A stretch of 64,000 nt of DNA from assembly GCF_000499385.1 (NCBI RefSeq), contig NW_013651772.1:48041-112040 (forward strand), given 5' to 3'. Under the pieces are notes generated by a model. It did no database searches, was not told the DNA's origin, and saw nothing but the letters and a program-made list of their open reading frames with translations. The stretch comes from Eimeria necatrix (lineage: Eukaryota; Apicomplexa; Conoidasida; Eucoccidiorida; Eimeriidae). Shown piece by piece: positions 11,021 through 23,276 of this stretch. Numbering within the stretch: the first letter of the stretch is position 1; every line of letters begins with the position of its first letter. The translations under genes were made by a program, and so were the position numbers.

Positions 11021-14000
11021 GCAGTGCGTCCGACGAATTTCGAAAGTGGAAATCTGAAAAGGCGCAGTTCGGTCCTTTGCGCTCCGACTGGATTCAAAAT
11101 GTCCCTTTAGTACCGCCTAAGATCCGCAGAGCACCTCGGAGGCCCAGGGGAGTCTCTAGAAGGGCTTCACAGCCTCCGAATGCCCCTGACAGTCGTGCTG
11201 GCACAGTGGATGATCCAGGAGAGCGTCCAAAGGTTAACACGGAGCCCTCCAGTAGCTCTGGGGGCTCTCTTGTCACGTTATCTGGCGAATTACATGCTTC
11301 TGAGGGAAGTTCTGCGGTGTCTGACGCATGCGGTTCTGAGGAGGGACCAGCGCATTCAGAGGAACAGAGTTCAGGGGCCTCATTGGTAGCGCACCCTCCT
11401 GTGGCGGATCTGGTGCCAGCATATCCCCTGATGACTTGCTACAAGTGCTTTCAAATTGACTTCCCCTACTTCGGCATTATATCTGGGAAGATAGAAGGAT
11501 GGGTGGTGGCAGCAATGCGAGAGCAACTGCTGCACTACCACAGACGCGCAGTTGCGTGCATCGATAAGTGGTAAGTACAAGCAGCACATTTTTGAGGGGT
11601 GACGGAAAGGCGGAGTGGCGGGCGAGATTCCGGATTAGCGAAAATATGCGCAGCTTCTGGGGCCCTCTGCAGGTGGACACCGTGATTTGGAGGACCTCGT
11701 GTTTAGGTTTCGCAAATTTGGGCTCTATTTCTCAGGTATGACTTGTCATTGGAAGAAGTGCGTGCCTTCGAGGAAGACGTCAGGGAACAGCTAGCTGTCC
11801 TGGCCTCTCTCTCCCGCAATGCCACGGCGGCCTCCACTGGAAGCGCACAAGCACCGGAGCACGAACTTAGCGGCCGTCCAAGAAGCCTTTTAGCAAGCGC
11901 CTTATCAGAGTCGGTGGATGGCGCGGGAGAGGCTGGTGCCTATACTTCAGATTCTGACGAGAGCGCATCTGGTGGGGCAGGTGGAGGTGAAGGAGCCCAT
12001 CGAAGGTGCCTTGAAGTCGTAGAAGAGGCCCTAGACGACTGGGATCTCTATCAGGGCTACAGTTTGTTGCCGTTTCGGTTGTCCCCACGAAGTGTTTCTT
12101 TGCTGCAGAAGCTGCAGCAAAGTATCCCTAATGTTTCAAAGTTACCGCAGCAAGACCAGCAGTATCAGCAATGGAGAGCGCGAAGCTTCTGTGACAGTCC
12201 AGCGGGATCCCCCCCTCCCATGAAACGAGACAGTCCCATACGGCACGGATACTTGGACAAATTAGGTATGCTGAGGACCACGCTGTAGCTTCGGGGTGTA
12301 AGGCCTTATCTTGTGGTGGGGCTGTTTCCTCTGCCTCTCCCCTCTCTGCTGCTGGTGCAGCAGCCTTTGCGACTGCCGCTGTTGAAGATGTTTAGGCTAT
12401 GCCAAACTGTTCGTCGATGCCGATGCTGTCGCTCTGGGATGCCAGACTTTTGCTGCTAAAGCAGGATTCTTCACATTGCCAATGTTGCCGCTGCAGGTGA
12501 CGGTCTGTGGGGCAGCCGATGGAATTTGCGTTATTTTTTGCTTCGGGGAAACCGACTTCAGTACTTCGATGACCCCAGGGACCCCAGGGCCAAACAGTCT
12601 TTCGTCCTCACAGGCGCTAAGGTCTTCCGCTGCTTCTAATTCTGTTGTTGTTCCATTCGATATCACTGTTGCCAATATATCTGTTTGGTTGCAAGTTAGT
12701 GGCATTCTACTGCTGGGGTTGATGCATGCGACCTGCTTGCCTCTTCGGAAATTCCTGTTTCTGATGGTGTCGCTGTCGCTGCTACCACAGTTGCTGCTGC
12801 TACTGCTGCCAGAACTGAGACAGTTAACCCTAAATACTTATTCATTAGCAATAAGGCTCGAGGATTCACGGTCTGTGCTTAGGTTGGCTGGGCCGCTGAT
12901 TTAGGAGAGAAGCCATTCGCCTTCTACGTGGAGACTCTTTCAAGAAAACGCCTTACACTCAGGTTAGCTTGTGAGGGTTCAGGGCTTAGTAGTTCAAATG
13001 CAGCATTGGAGGTGCACTGTCCATTGTTTACAGTATTGGTTTAGGTTTTACCGATATGCGTTATCTCAGCGGTGCCAGCGAGGAAGAATCTCGCGCTTGG
13101 CTGATGGCACTTCATCAAGCTGCATCAACAGGGGATAGCAGCAGTACTAGCAAGTATACAGCTGGTCAGCCTACGGACTTGAAAGCTTTGCACTCCTTGG
13201 CAACCCCAGGGAGGCCCTTCGACTTATCAGAAGTGCTTTTTCGGCACCCTTCAGGGGAACCTGTGAACAATGATGAGCTTTCCTCCTTGGCAGTTAGGAT
13301 GATCTCCAGTGCGGCCTCTCAAGCTGCGCCGGTGGCCTCTTCTCAACCTGCGGAGTCGCCCTTAGGGCAAGCTGCAGCTGGGACACTGTCTGCTGCTGCT
13401 TCAGCTGCTGGCACTGCTGCACAAGACCCTGTTAGCCAGAGGTACTCTTGAGGCCCCATGGCTCACGTAGACTTCTTTCTTCCGTCCTGGGTGTGTCTTA
13501 TTTTCGGGAAAGGGCAGGTGATTGACTATGTGATTAATGCCTTGTGCTGTTATGACTGCTGCTGCTGCTGCTGCTGCCTCTGATGTTCTTGTCGGTGCTG
13601 CTGCTGCTCATGCTACAGGCGCAGCAACGGCCGTCTTGTGTCTAACAATAACAGTGAAAAGAAGGTAATCTATTCGCATTCTGTTGTTGCCGCCCTATTG
13701 AAGGCATCCAATGGTGCTTAGGGCTCTTCGGACGCTTTTTAAGACCTATCAGGGTCCCACTTAAAGGCCAACTTTGGAGATGCTGGGAGTACTTCCAGAA
13801 ACCCTTGTGCTGGTTCTCATTTCCTGTTGGAGACCTGCTCCTGGCCCTGTGCTTTGTTCATGTTGCAGCAACAAGTAACGGAGAAGCTGCAGCAGCAAGT
13901 GTCCGTAATGAAGGTGGGAAACCGAACCTGTAGCTGATGCTTCCACCGCTGTATTTGCCGGTGCTACTGCCCTCAAGCCAAGTATTAAGTTTCGTGCTAT

Positions 14001-17000
14001 TGTTGCTCGAATCCTCTATCTGTCTGCCAATGATTGCGTCTCCGGTTGCATCTTTTGCTGCTGCAGGGGCCCCTGAAAGAGGCCCTTGCAAGTCTAATGA
14101 AGCGGTGCCCTTGGAGCCGGTGCTTCGTAGGAAGGGGCATAGCAGCTCCGCATATGGCTTTTATGGGAACGTGCGTGGCAAAAGATGGCCTTGATGTACA
14201 GCAGCAGGCACGGGGATCACAGCAGTTGGGGGCCTTAAAGCGTTCTCTCTCGAGCATCCTTGAAGAGACAGAAGGGGGTGGATTCATACCATCTCTTTCT
14301 GCTGAAGGTATTGCGCTGACTGCATGCTGTAGAGTTTGTAGCTGTCCGAAAATCTAGGCATTAGTGCTTGATAGTTACGGGTTTGTTTGTGTGTACAGCT
14401 TGTGCGGTGGGGGCCCTCGTCGTTTCCTTGCTGCTGATGGTGCTGTCCGCTGCTTGTGCGGCATGCTGCTGCTCAAGTCTTCTGCTTCTTATGTGGCGTA
14501 TGGTGGGTGGATGCTTCGGGCCCCTGGGACTATTCAAACATATCTTGAACGCCGCTTCCCACACAGGCATATTAGGTTGGAGTGATTCTCCAAGCAGGGC
14601 TTATGGGGTGCGTTCGTGGTACTGGGGGGCCATTCTCACACTGTTTGAGGCATTCAGGGCCGCAGCAGCAGCTACTGTTGCTGCTTTGCTTCTCTGGGGG
14701 GCCCTGTATATTTTATTTATCTTCTTCTGGAGCAAAGCCTCCCAGAGGAAACGGGAACCCCCTGCAGCGAGGGCGCCTCCCCTACTGAAGGCTGCGTGCC
14801 TAGCAGAAGGGCCCCCAGAGTCAGTGTTGTTGTGTGCGCTTCCCCCTGAAGCCAAGAGTAAGCATCAACTTCTACGTGGGTGCTGCACCTGAAAAGGGAC
14901 CTAGGCAGGCTTAGGGCCTCTATTCTAGCCTCCCGTGGCCAAGCCCTCCAATTCTTGGCCCGCTGTCAGTTCTCGTTAGAAGAAAAGGCCGAAAGGCGCC
15001 TTCACCGGGCTAACGTTTTTCACTAGATGTGATGTGCATGCTTGTGCTGCAGCAGTAGAATGGGTGCCCCCCGATCCCTCGGCGTTGGGTGCAGGGGGCC
15101 CCTTCTTAATGGAGGATATCGAGACTCTCAGGCCCCTGGAACTGCTCTTAAGTGACCCGAGAACTGTTTCTTCTCTCTGCTGGTGGGCAGTTCGTCGAGA
15201 GGTCCCCAGGCTGTCAGACTTTCTTACTTGGCTCTTAGCTCCCCTTATCCAGCAGCAGTTGCAAGAGCAGCGCCAGCACCAATTGCCGCAGCAGGAGCGG
15301 AAGTTGCAGCAGCAGAAAAGCGAGGAGCTCACAACAACAAACAAAGCTGCCGCAGCAGGGATGTTGCTGTTGCAGTTGCTCTGGCGGCTGCTCGAGCAGC
15401 TGATGCTAGTTTGCTGCTGGGGCGGCATTGCTTTGGGAGGAATTCTAGGAGCCTTCCTAATAACATTTTTGGGCTCCCTCTGGGTGCCCCTACGCTTGCG
15501 TCGAGTATCTTGGTCTGCGTCTCTTGATGGTAACGGCTATCTTCTTTTCTCCCAGCTGTCTCCATTGCCTGAAGAACGTCAGGAACTTCGTGGAAGCCCT
15601 CAAGACGATTCTGCGGGTCCGTTTGCAACAAAGTCTTTGTGGAAGGCGATCAAGGAACGGGCCTTGACCCCTTTTAGATGCTGGCACTCCCAGGGCTGGG
15701 AGCCTTTTCCCCACGGGGCCTCCCAAAAGACTTCCCATGACGCTGGAGGCTTCGAGGCTCTCCTTGTTATTCCTCTTCCTGCAGTTCCAAGTAACTCTTT
15801 GTCCACCGGCCTAGAGAAAGTGCAGCAGCTACAGCAGCAGCTTCAGAAAGAGTTGCAGCAGCAGCACTGGAGCTTGGCGTCTCTCCGGCTACAGAAGACG
15901 CCTGATGCTGAGCGGGAAGGGCGCACTGAGAATCTCTGGGCCTCCCGTGATGCTGCTTCTGCCTGGGATTCCCGATCCTGGAAAAGCGAAACCATTCCGA
16001 TGTTTAACAGCATGGCGTCTGAGGCCGTCTCAGAGTCTTCTGCATGCACTCACGCATGTGTTGTTGAAACCGACGAAAGCCCCTGTCTCGTCACTTGGGT
16101 AGGGGCACTTCGTTGGGGTACACGGAATGTCCCTCGTTGGCTCGAGGGTTTGTTGACTCTCAGGCAGGCAGAAGCTACCTTGGGAACACTTCTTTCTCAC
16201 CTTCGAGCTCGCAGAGGCCTCCAGTCGGGGGGACCCCCGACGTCTTACGGCGTTAGGGGGCCTTTGACACCTTCCCTTCATACTGTAGGTTATTCTTCCT
16301 AGCCACTCCTGCCAGGCACCAACTAGCCTTTGGCAGCTGCTGCTAACTACTAAGCGATTACTTCGGCTCCGTGCTGAGTCTGTAGGAACGCTTTGCTCTT
16401 CTGGAAGGGCCTCTTTGAAAGCTCTAATGTGGGAACCTCTGAGGACACGCTTCTAAGAATGCTCCAAAACCCGCCTAAGCGCCGTTAGATGTTTTCTGGG
16501 CTTTGCGTTTGGCTTGTGTAGGTCTACACAGAAGAGCCACCACTAGGGCCTTTCAATGCATGCACGGGCACAGAGAAAGCCGGCATTGACCTTGTAGGGC
16601 CTCTCATGGAATTCTACAGTGCCCACGGGACCCTCAAAGGCTTCGAAGCAGAGTCTTTGGCCCGTCAGAGGGCGAAGCAAAAATACAAGGACACTGCAAG
16701 CAAGTGAGGCCCCCAAACTGGCGATAGAGCTCCCTTGGAAAACCGCAAATAACCAGACTTGCACTTACTACGGAAAAGCCAGAAGGATTTAAGGGCCTGT
16801 GGATGTGATGTTGCTGTTTTAAGACCATACCCATTGGCCGGCTGGAGGAAATGTGCCTGGGAGGGCCTAATGCAGGAAGAGTCCCTAGAGCTCGACAAAC
16901 AGCGGTGCCTTCTCATGAAGTTGCTGCGAAGGCAGCGTGCAGATATCCCCAGAGGTATCATCACCCCCTAATTCATCGTAGCCTAACCCTTCCGGTTTGA

Positions 17001-19627
17001 AACCCTAAATCGTAAGCCACTACTGCTTGCTCCTTCTGTGCAATGCCTCGTGTATTTACGGCTGCTTCCAGCGTAGGAGTTATGACAAGGCTTAAGGCTT
17101 AAGTATTGGGTCTAGGCCCAAGTGACTGAAGGTCAAACCTCACAGTTTAGGTGCTTCGCAGGTCCACAGCTCCCTTCAAGTGGCCCTCTTCCTATAGGGC
17201 TGCTTCGGGCTGCCTCGCTGCTATTGCTGCTACCGGATTGCATGGCACAGGGACCCCCTATTCTCAAGAAAGCTTTTGCTGGAGGCCCGCTAGAAAAATT
17301 TAAGGCAACATTGGCATTCGCTGTGTCGATTTTGCACAGAGGTGTGTCGCTGATTATCGTTTTGCTGTCCTAGTGGCTGTTGTAGCCGCCTCTGATGAGG
17401 CCACTTCTCTTGCGGTACTACGATTCCAGAAGTGCAAGCGCAGCAGAAACGGGTTTCTTTAAAATGGGCCGATCCCATTTTAGCAGTCGTGCTGCTCAGT
17501 GCCATGAGAGCCTTGCGTGGCACCTCTCTTCTTTCCAGCTTTTCGGCATTGTAGGCTAGGGTTAGGAATGGCATTTAAGTGTTTAAGTTTCTGTGTTGAT
17601 CTTCAGGATGCTGGCAAGCCCCACCTCTGGCAGCGTACTTAGGAGAGACATTTCAGGGCCATCTGCAAGAGCCAGCAGGAACTCCCCGTGGCCAATTGGG
17701 GGCTTCTCAGGGAGGCTGGCTAGTTTACGTGGAGCAGACGGGCGTGGGGCCTCCAAGTACCCTTTTTTCGCTCTCTAGCCCCGGGTCCATGGCGCAGGTT
17801 TGGGGTCATCTATCTTTCCTTGTAAACTATCAGGTATGGAAGATCTTTAAAAGAGCCCCACAAATACAGGGCCACTAAGGAGAGTACTGGGGAACCAATG
17901 GAGAGGGTCATCATTTTTGTCTACCTTCGTTCGTTGGCTGAGAGAGCCTCGCATTCTTAGCATATCTTGAGGAAGCCCATTTGTGTATTTTTGCTTATGG
18001 TTTTGCTGATCAGCCTGGACAGTGTGTAGTTACAGTTAAAGGCAAAATGAACGTCTGTTTCTCTAAAGGGGAGATGTTCTCGTTCTCACTGCCTGAACTG
18101 CACATTGAGGGCCTTTTGTGGGGTCGGCGCTACTTTTATTGGCAAGGGCCCCTTCATGTGGAGGGGCCAGACGTATGCTGCACCGTTATTGTGGCTGGGG
18201 CTGCCCAACAGGGCCCCTATGGAGGTGCCTTTCGTGATGAGCTCTTCGGCCAGGTGATGCAGAAGGACTCTACACACGATAAAGGCACGAAGGGGCCCGA
18301 GTGTCCCCTGGATACATTGGCAACTGTCACTGGGTCCTATACAGACAAGCTGTTTTGGAATGATGAAGAGTCAGTCTGCTGGTGCTGCTGCTGGCGCTGC
18401 TACGAAGACACGAATATGTGTGGTTTAGCTGTTTCTGCCTTCAGTGCTCCGTATTCTTTTTTTCATGCTTTTTGCTGGCTCTTAAGAGTGTTTCTCAAGA
18501 AGCGGCTTCGTTTAGCTTTTGTTTTTCTCTCCAGGATTTGGAGTGTATACACCGCTCAGACCCTTCACCTCTTCGCAGTGCCAGACGAGGAGGCTCTTCC
18601 CATAGACAGCAGGTCAGACCCTAACGCCGTGGTGCCATTCTCCCATTTCACCACTTGCCCACTTAGCTAGCGAAAATAGGATTCCACTGGCCCGACGGGA
18701 CTCTATAGGTTTTTTGGGGTCCATCTCCTGCCTTCTCCATATCAGAAGGAACTGTGAAGCTCCCATCGGCGGGCGCTGTTGACGTCTCAGATTGCCTTTG
18801 TTGTTGAATCTTTGATGCTCGCGTGCCTGCCATCGCTGTGACTCTATTCAGGTTCAGGGCTGACAGCTTGCTGTTGTCTTTGGGGGATGAAGACGCAGCA
18901 GACAAAGTGAGACGGAAACAGTTGGCCATCGAGGCCTCGGACATGTAAGGAGGAAAAAACCCAGGAGAAAACTCGGGGAAAAGTCTGGGGGTTTATCGTC
19001 TCTCTTTTGCTCCGCGTCTGTCGCTTCACGTGAATGTTTGGACTTTCTGCTTGTTTGTTGTTGGTTCTTCCGCATCGTTTTGTTCGTGCTGCACGGCCCC
19101 TACTCCTACGCAGCATGTTGCTCATGCGTGCACTAATTTTTCTGTCCTCGTTTTCTTATATGCGTCTAGCTGTTCGCTTTTTCTGCACTATCCCGCTGTA
19201 TTCTCTACTCCTATATAATTTATTTGCGCGTTGACCCCTTTCGTGTATCTGCTTTTCACTTTGCCTGCCTCTTCGATCGTTTTTCGCATGGCTCTCTGCG
19301 AACTTGTGTGTTTTTCTGTAGGTGAATGTTAACATCTATTCCTTATTTACGATTTCTTATTCAGTATCACTGTTCGTCGTTTTCTTCGTATGTTCTTTGA
19401 ACAGTCTGTGTTCCCACTTTTTCAAGTTTTCCGTGTTTGCGTCTCGGCTTCGTCTCTTGCTGCTTTGCAGGGCCCAGCAGGCGCGTTTTCTGCGCCAGCA
19501 GTCCGAAGGGTTTCCCGCAAGTCCGGGAGGCCCTACTGATTCAAGCGATCCATTTGGGGTTCCTTTAACAGCCCATTCAGAAGGGTGTCCCGCACCGCAA
19601 AAGCCGTCCCCAGGGGACACACAGTAG
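11021..19627 (+). CDS. Oxysterol-binding-protein-related protein (PH + membrane segments + divergent ORD)
   Basis: This is a lipid-transfer family member. Phase-consistent exons: 11021-11570, 11736-12265, 12497-12621, 12883-12962, 13070-13441, 13619-13664, 13869-13913, 14067-14307, 14399-14857, 15053-16284, 16522-16703, 16794-16954, 17162-17341, 17607-17833, 18014-18369, 18535-18612, 18858-18944, 19471-19627 (stop). That is about 1,700 codons; the true start may lie further 5'. The PH domain spans exons 2-5 (HGYLDKLG, GSRWNLRYFLL, PFAFYVET, SRAWLMALHQA). Hydrophobic segments lie at 14400-14500, 14660-14725 and 15360-15490. The ORD begins near 16,900 and contains PLEKFKATLAF, LGETFQ, a degenerate fingerprint EQTGVGPP, then LWGRRYFYWQGP, GSYTDKLFW and LPIDSR. 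The family fingerprint is normally EQxSHHPP, so the two His residues are missing. Exon 15053-16284 also carries a Gln-rich coiled stretch. A PH domain followed by an ORD is usual for long ORPs; membrane segments between them are not. Confidence 0.85.
13556..13577. repeat. CTG microsatellite in an ORP intron
   Basis: About seven perfect CTG units lie in the intron between the ORP exons ending at 13441 and starting at 13619. It is the non-coding counterpart of the coding CAG runs. Confidence 0.75.
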
Positions 19628-20150
19628 ATAGTGCCGTGTGGCTATAAGGGACATAGACTCTCCAGGCTTGGGGGTCCCCCAGTCTTATTTGTACTTCCAA
19701 GTTTATATTTTAGGCCGTAAAGAAGCCGCCAAAAATGTTCCGCGAGAACCCAGGGTTGTAGTGTTCCCCTGCGGAGTTAACATGCACCTCAGCGCAGCAT
19801 GGAAAAGTGCAGCAGCAGCAGCACTAGAAACAACAGGAGGAACCGGGAATATTAGCAATAAGAGGAAAACAGCAAGAGTAGCAACTTGAGGAGAGTTCAA
19901 CGGTGGTGGCACAGTGCAGTAACATCATCGTCCGTGCAGCAGCAAATATAGGTGCCCTAGCAGCACCACTAATGGCGATAGGAGCATGAAGACCCTTTAG
20001 AAGCACTTGCAGGGAACAGTATGTGCATCTAACTTGGGGTTGATAGATCTGGCCGCACGCAATACGCAACGATTCGGGGGGCTCCCACAGCGTCTTCAGG
20101 AGGGGCTTCTTTCAGGGGCCTCTGGCTTAGGCGGCGGGTACCCCTTATAG
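19628..20150. other. 3' flank of the ORP gene
   Basis: I see no gene here. A short CAG-rich patch occurs at 19808-19830. Frames on either strand are short and unsupported. Confidence 0.4.
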
Positions 20151-20159
20151 GGTCAAAGG

Positions 20160-20960
20160 GCCCCTTGTCTGTTATAGTAGGGTTGAGAAAGACGCAAGGA
20201 AGGAAAACAGGCGAGTGAACATATACACCGACGCTACGAATGGAAGACAGACAAAAGAATCCAAGGCAAAATCAAGGAGGTAGCGGAAACAGGGTGACAC
20301 AAGCTGTTAAAGAGAAGCAAAAGAACGGCAAAATGAAGTCAGAACCGTCAAGCAGCAAAGAGAGGTAGCAAATTTCGATAAGGAAGCATTAAAGGCCTTA
20401 GGGACAGCCCTGCAACCAAGGATATAAATTGGGACAACGCTAAGGAAGGGGTAAGGCGCACGAAGAGAATGGGTTTATACACAAACAAATTTGGAAGCAT
20501 GAAGCGGCGCCAGAAGATGGGCGTGAGCACGAAAGGGAGCTAAATGTGGTGGATAGAGGTGGAGAAAAACTATTAGAGACAGGTACTCTGGCAAACAGGT
20601 AGCTTGGACTGCGCCTGCCTGTCGTTGCTTGCAATTGTGCCTTCGTCTGTCCGTGTTGCTCTCTTTCACTGCAACTATTTATCTTTACCTTCGTTCGCCA
20701 TATGCTGTTTCTATCTCTTCTTATTTCTGTTTCCTGCTTCTATACTTGGCTGTGTCTGATCCTGTCTGCCTTTCCTTCCTGCCGTCGTGCTTATTTCTGT
20801 CTTTGTCCGCAGTTGTGATTTTTTTATCGCTTTGCCTGTGTCTCTGCCAGTCTGCTTTCCTCTTGGTGTCTGCATCATTTTGCCTGTATCTACGCGAGTT
20901 TTTTCGTGCTTTACTCCTTTCAGTCTTGTATTATCGTCCTATTTACATTTCTCTACGCTA
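20160..20960. repeat. Purine-rich tract switching to pyrimidine-rich tract
   Basis: The + strand is strongly purine-rich from about 20160 to 20590, dominated by GAA, AAG and GGAAA words. It then flips to strongly pyrimidine-rich from about 20610 to 20960, dominated by CTTTC, TCTG and TTTC words. Open frames rich in Leu, Ser, Cys and Phe on the pyrimidine strand are a by-product of the composition. Similar one-sided tracts occur inside introns of several genes in this window. Confidence 0.6.
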
Positions 20961-22450
20961 AATAGGAGGCTTAGCATAGGGAAAAAGTCGCCACTGAACT
21001 TTGTGTCCGAATGCCCAAAACTGCCCCCCCTATCTCGTAGGTTGTTAATACAAAATAGCACGCCTCCAGAACACTCCATTTTACAAGCACAAGCCCCCAA
21101 TGCCCGAAATTTGCACTGTATTCTCAACCTTTATGTTTGGCTGCAATCATCCGAAGAAGACCCTTTTGGTGCGACTCTTCTAGCTCAGAGACGTTTGGAG
21201 TCAGGGCTTTCTGGCAGTAACTGTTGTTTTTTGTAGCCCACTGCTGCAGCAGAGAAATAGTTGCAATCCAAATGCCCGCTTGTGAAAGCATATTGATCCG
21301 AGTTTATCAAAAACGGCGCACTAGATCGTAAATGCTTAAAGGTGCGTCTTAGCATGCACCTTCACAAGTGTATTCCACTTGACGTGGGGAGGCCGACTGA
21401 CGGGTGTGCAACTGCAGAAGCCAAAACTAATTATAAGCCTTGAACCGTAATCTTACGCAGGTTCGGTTAGTGTGCAAGCGAGCAAAAATACTTAAGCACA
21501 CAGGGCCATTGCAAACGTGCAGCACCAAAGGAAGCCTTCAGGTTGTTGGTGGCTCTTCAAGGGCGTTAAGGGAAACTAGAACGGTCAAGGTCGTAGATGG
21601 CCCTCACCAAGCATTCTTTCTGCGAGCGAAAGGAGGTTAGAGGCCCATATTGGACACTTTGGGACGCGCCGCCTAACTCAACCAGGGGATACATAGTTGC
21701 TTAGTGATGAGTTCCGCTATAAGAAGGGCACCGCGACAAGAACTGCTTAAGCAGTCAACAGCAACTAATAATAGCCCAAGTGCCAGCTAATAGTGCCAGA
21801 AAGAGAATATGAGTGGGGAACAGAAGGTGTTTTTAGGGGCTTTACGGACGGGATAACCCTTAAGAAATGCAATGACCTGATGAGAAGTGCCCTGGCGTAC
21901 CAGGCAAACTTGAGGACACAGGGGCTTTTTGGGACTCAGAAACCCCTGAGAAAGAAATGCGATTACGCGGTCCCAGAGTCTGCTGAGTATCCATTGTATG
22001 CTTCCTTCCGTGGTGCTGTTCTTGCCTCTAGATTGTAGGTGACCTCAAGATGCGGTGGTCCACTTGACCAATGCCGCCAGCGCTTAGGGCTAAATTGTAG
22101 CTTGAAGTATGGAAAAGAACCTAGTTTAATTTTTTCACTCTTTTATACAAATAAAGAAGAGTCGTAATACATTATCAGGGCCTCCCTTAGGGTTCCGATC
22201 ACCTGGCCACCACCGGGGCCCCGGAGGCCCCAGGGGCCCCGGATCCCCCCTTGCTCGTTTCCTTCTCATGCAGGTTGCAATGCATACAGTGGACGTCGAC
22301 ATACTTTGAGACAAAAAAAAGAAAAACTCCGCTCCCATTTCCTTCACAGTCACTGCTGCATCTCTGCTTTAGACAAAACACGGGGAATGTATGAGGCTCA
22401 TGAGGTCACCTACACAGTTGCCGCGAAGGAGGGTGTAAGGCTCAATGCTT
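20961..22450. other. No gene identified
   Basis: Short frames occur at 21440-21640 and 21793-22038 on the + strand. Neither shows a recognisable family, repeated splice logic or skew. I do not support any as genes. Confidence 0.35.
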
Positions 22451-23260
22451 AAAGCTAAGAGTCATACAGCTGTAAAAAACATAGATAATGTGCAGGAAAT
22501 GAAGAGGTAAAGGGAGTTAGCGGGGAGAACGAAAGGCAGCGCGGGCGAGCCATAGGCGAGTCTGAGCGGGCAGCACCGGCGTGTACCTAACTTCCACGAG
22601 GAGAGAGGGACATGGAAAATTGTCACAGAGCACCATTTATTTGCAACGGAAAGACAAGACAGGAGGAAACAGCCTAGAATACTGCCGTGGACAACGGCCG
22701 GGGGACAGGATACATCGGGAGAAAACCAAACATACGAATTTGTGCAAGGATAAACACGCATAAAATGGAATGCTTAGAATACAACTCTACATGAATAAAT
22801 GCAAAAACAGAAGGGCTGCTAAGCAGAGAGTGCAGTGCGCGTACAAGTTTACCTGTAAATGGCTGAGGGAAGAACACAGAGGCAATAGCAGCAAATTGCC
22901 AGAGGATGACAAAAAGGAGGAAGTGCAGTGGACAGGCACAGACAAATGCAAGGACAATTTTCATCCCTTACTTTTTTCTTCTTGCTCTCAAGACCCTACA
23001 AAAGTCCAGAAAGGAAAAGTCAACACACCAGCACAGTTGAGTTATAGTGCTCTAGGTAGAAGCCCCACTGATTGTGAACCAAAGCGACACCGAAGAAAGA
23101 AAAATAAAACGCTTGGAAAAGGTTAAAACGGGGAGTTGAAAACAAAGGAAAGAGTCCACTGCAACAGATACTGAATTTGAGTCAGAATTCGAACCAGGAA
23201 GAGGAGTGGAGATAAAAAGAAACGAAAACACAGGCCGTAGCGATCAGTTCTCCCTCTTTC
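22450..23260. repeat. Purine-rich tract upstream of the kinesin start
   Basis: The + strand is dominated by A and G with words such as GGAAAA and GAGGAAG, ending about 15 bases before the kinesin start codon. It would form the promoter or 5' leader of the kinesin gene. No defined motif was recognised. Confidence 0.5.
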
Positions 23261-23276
23261 TACTTTCTGATCTACA

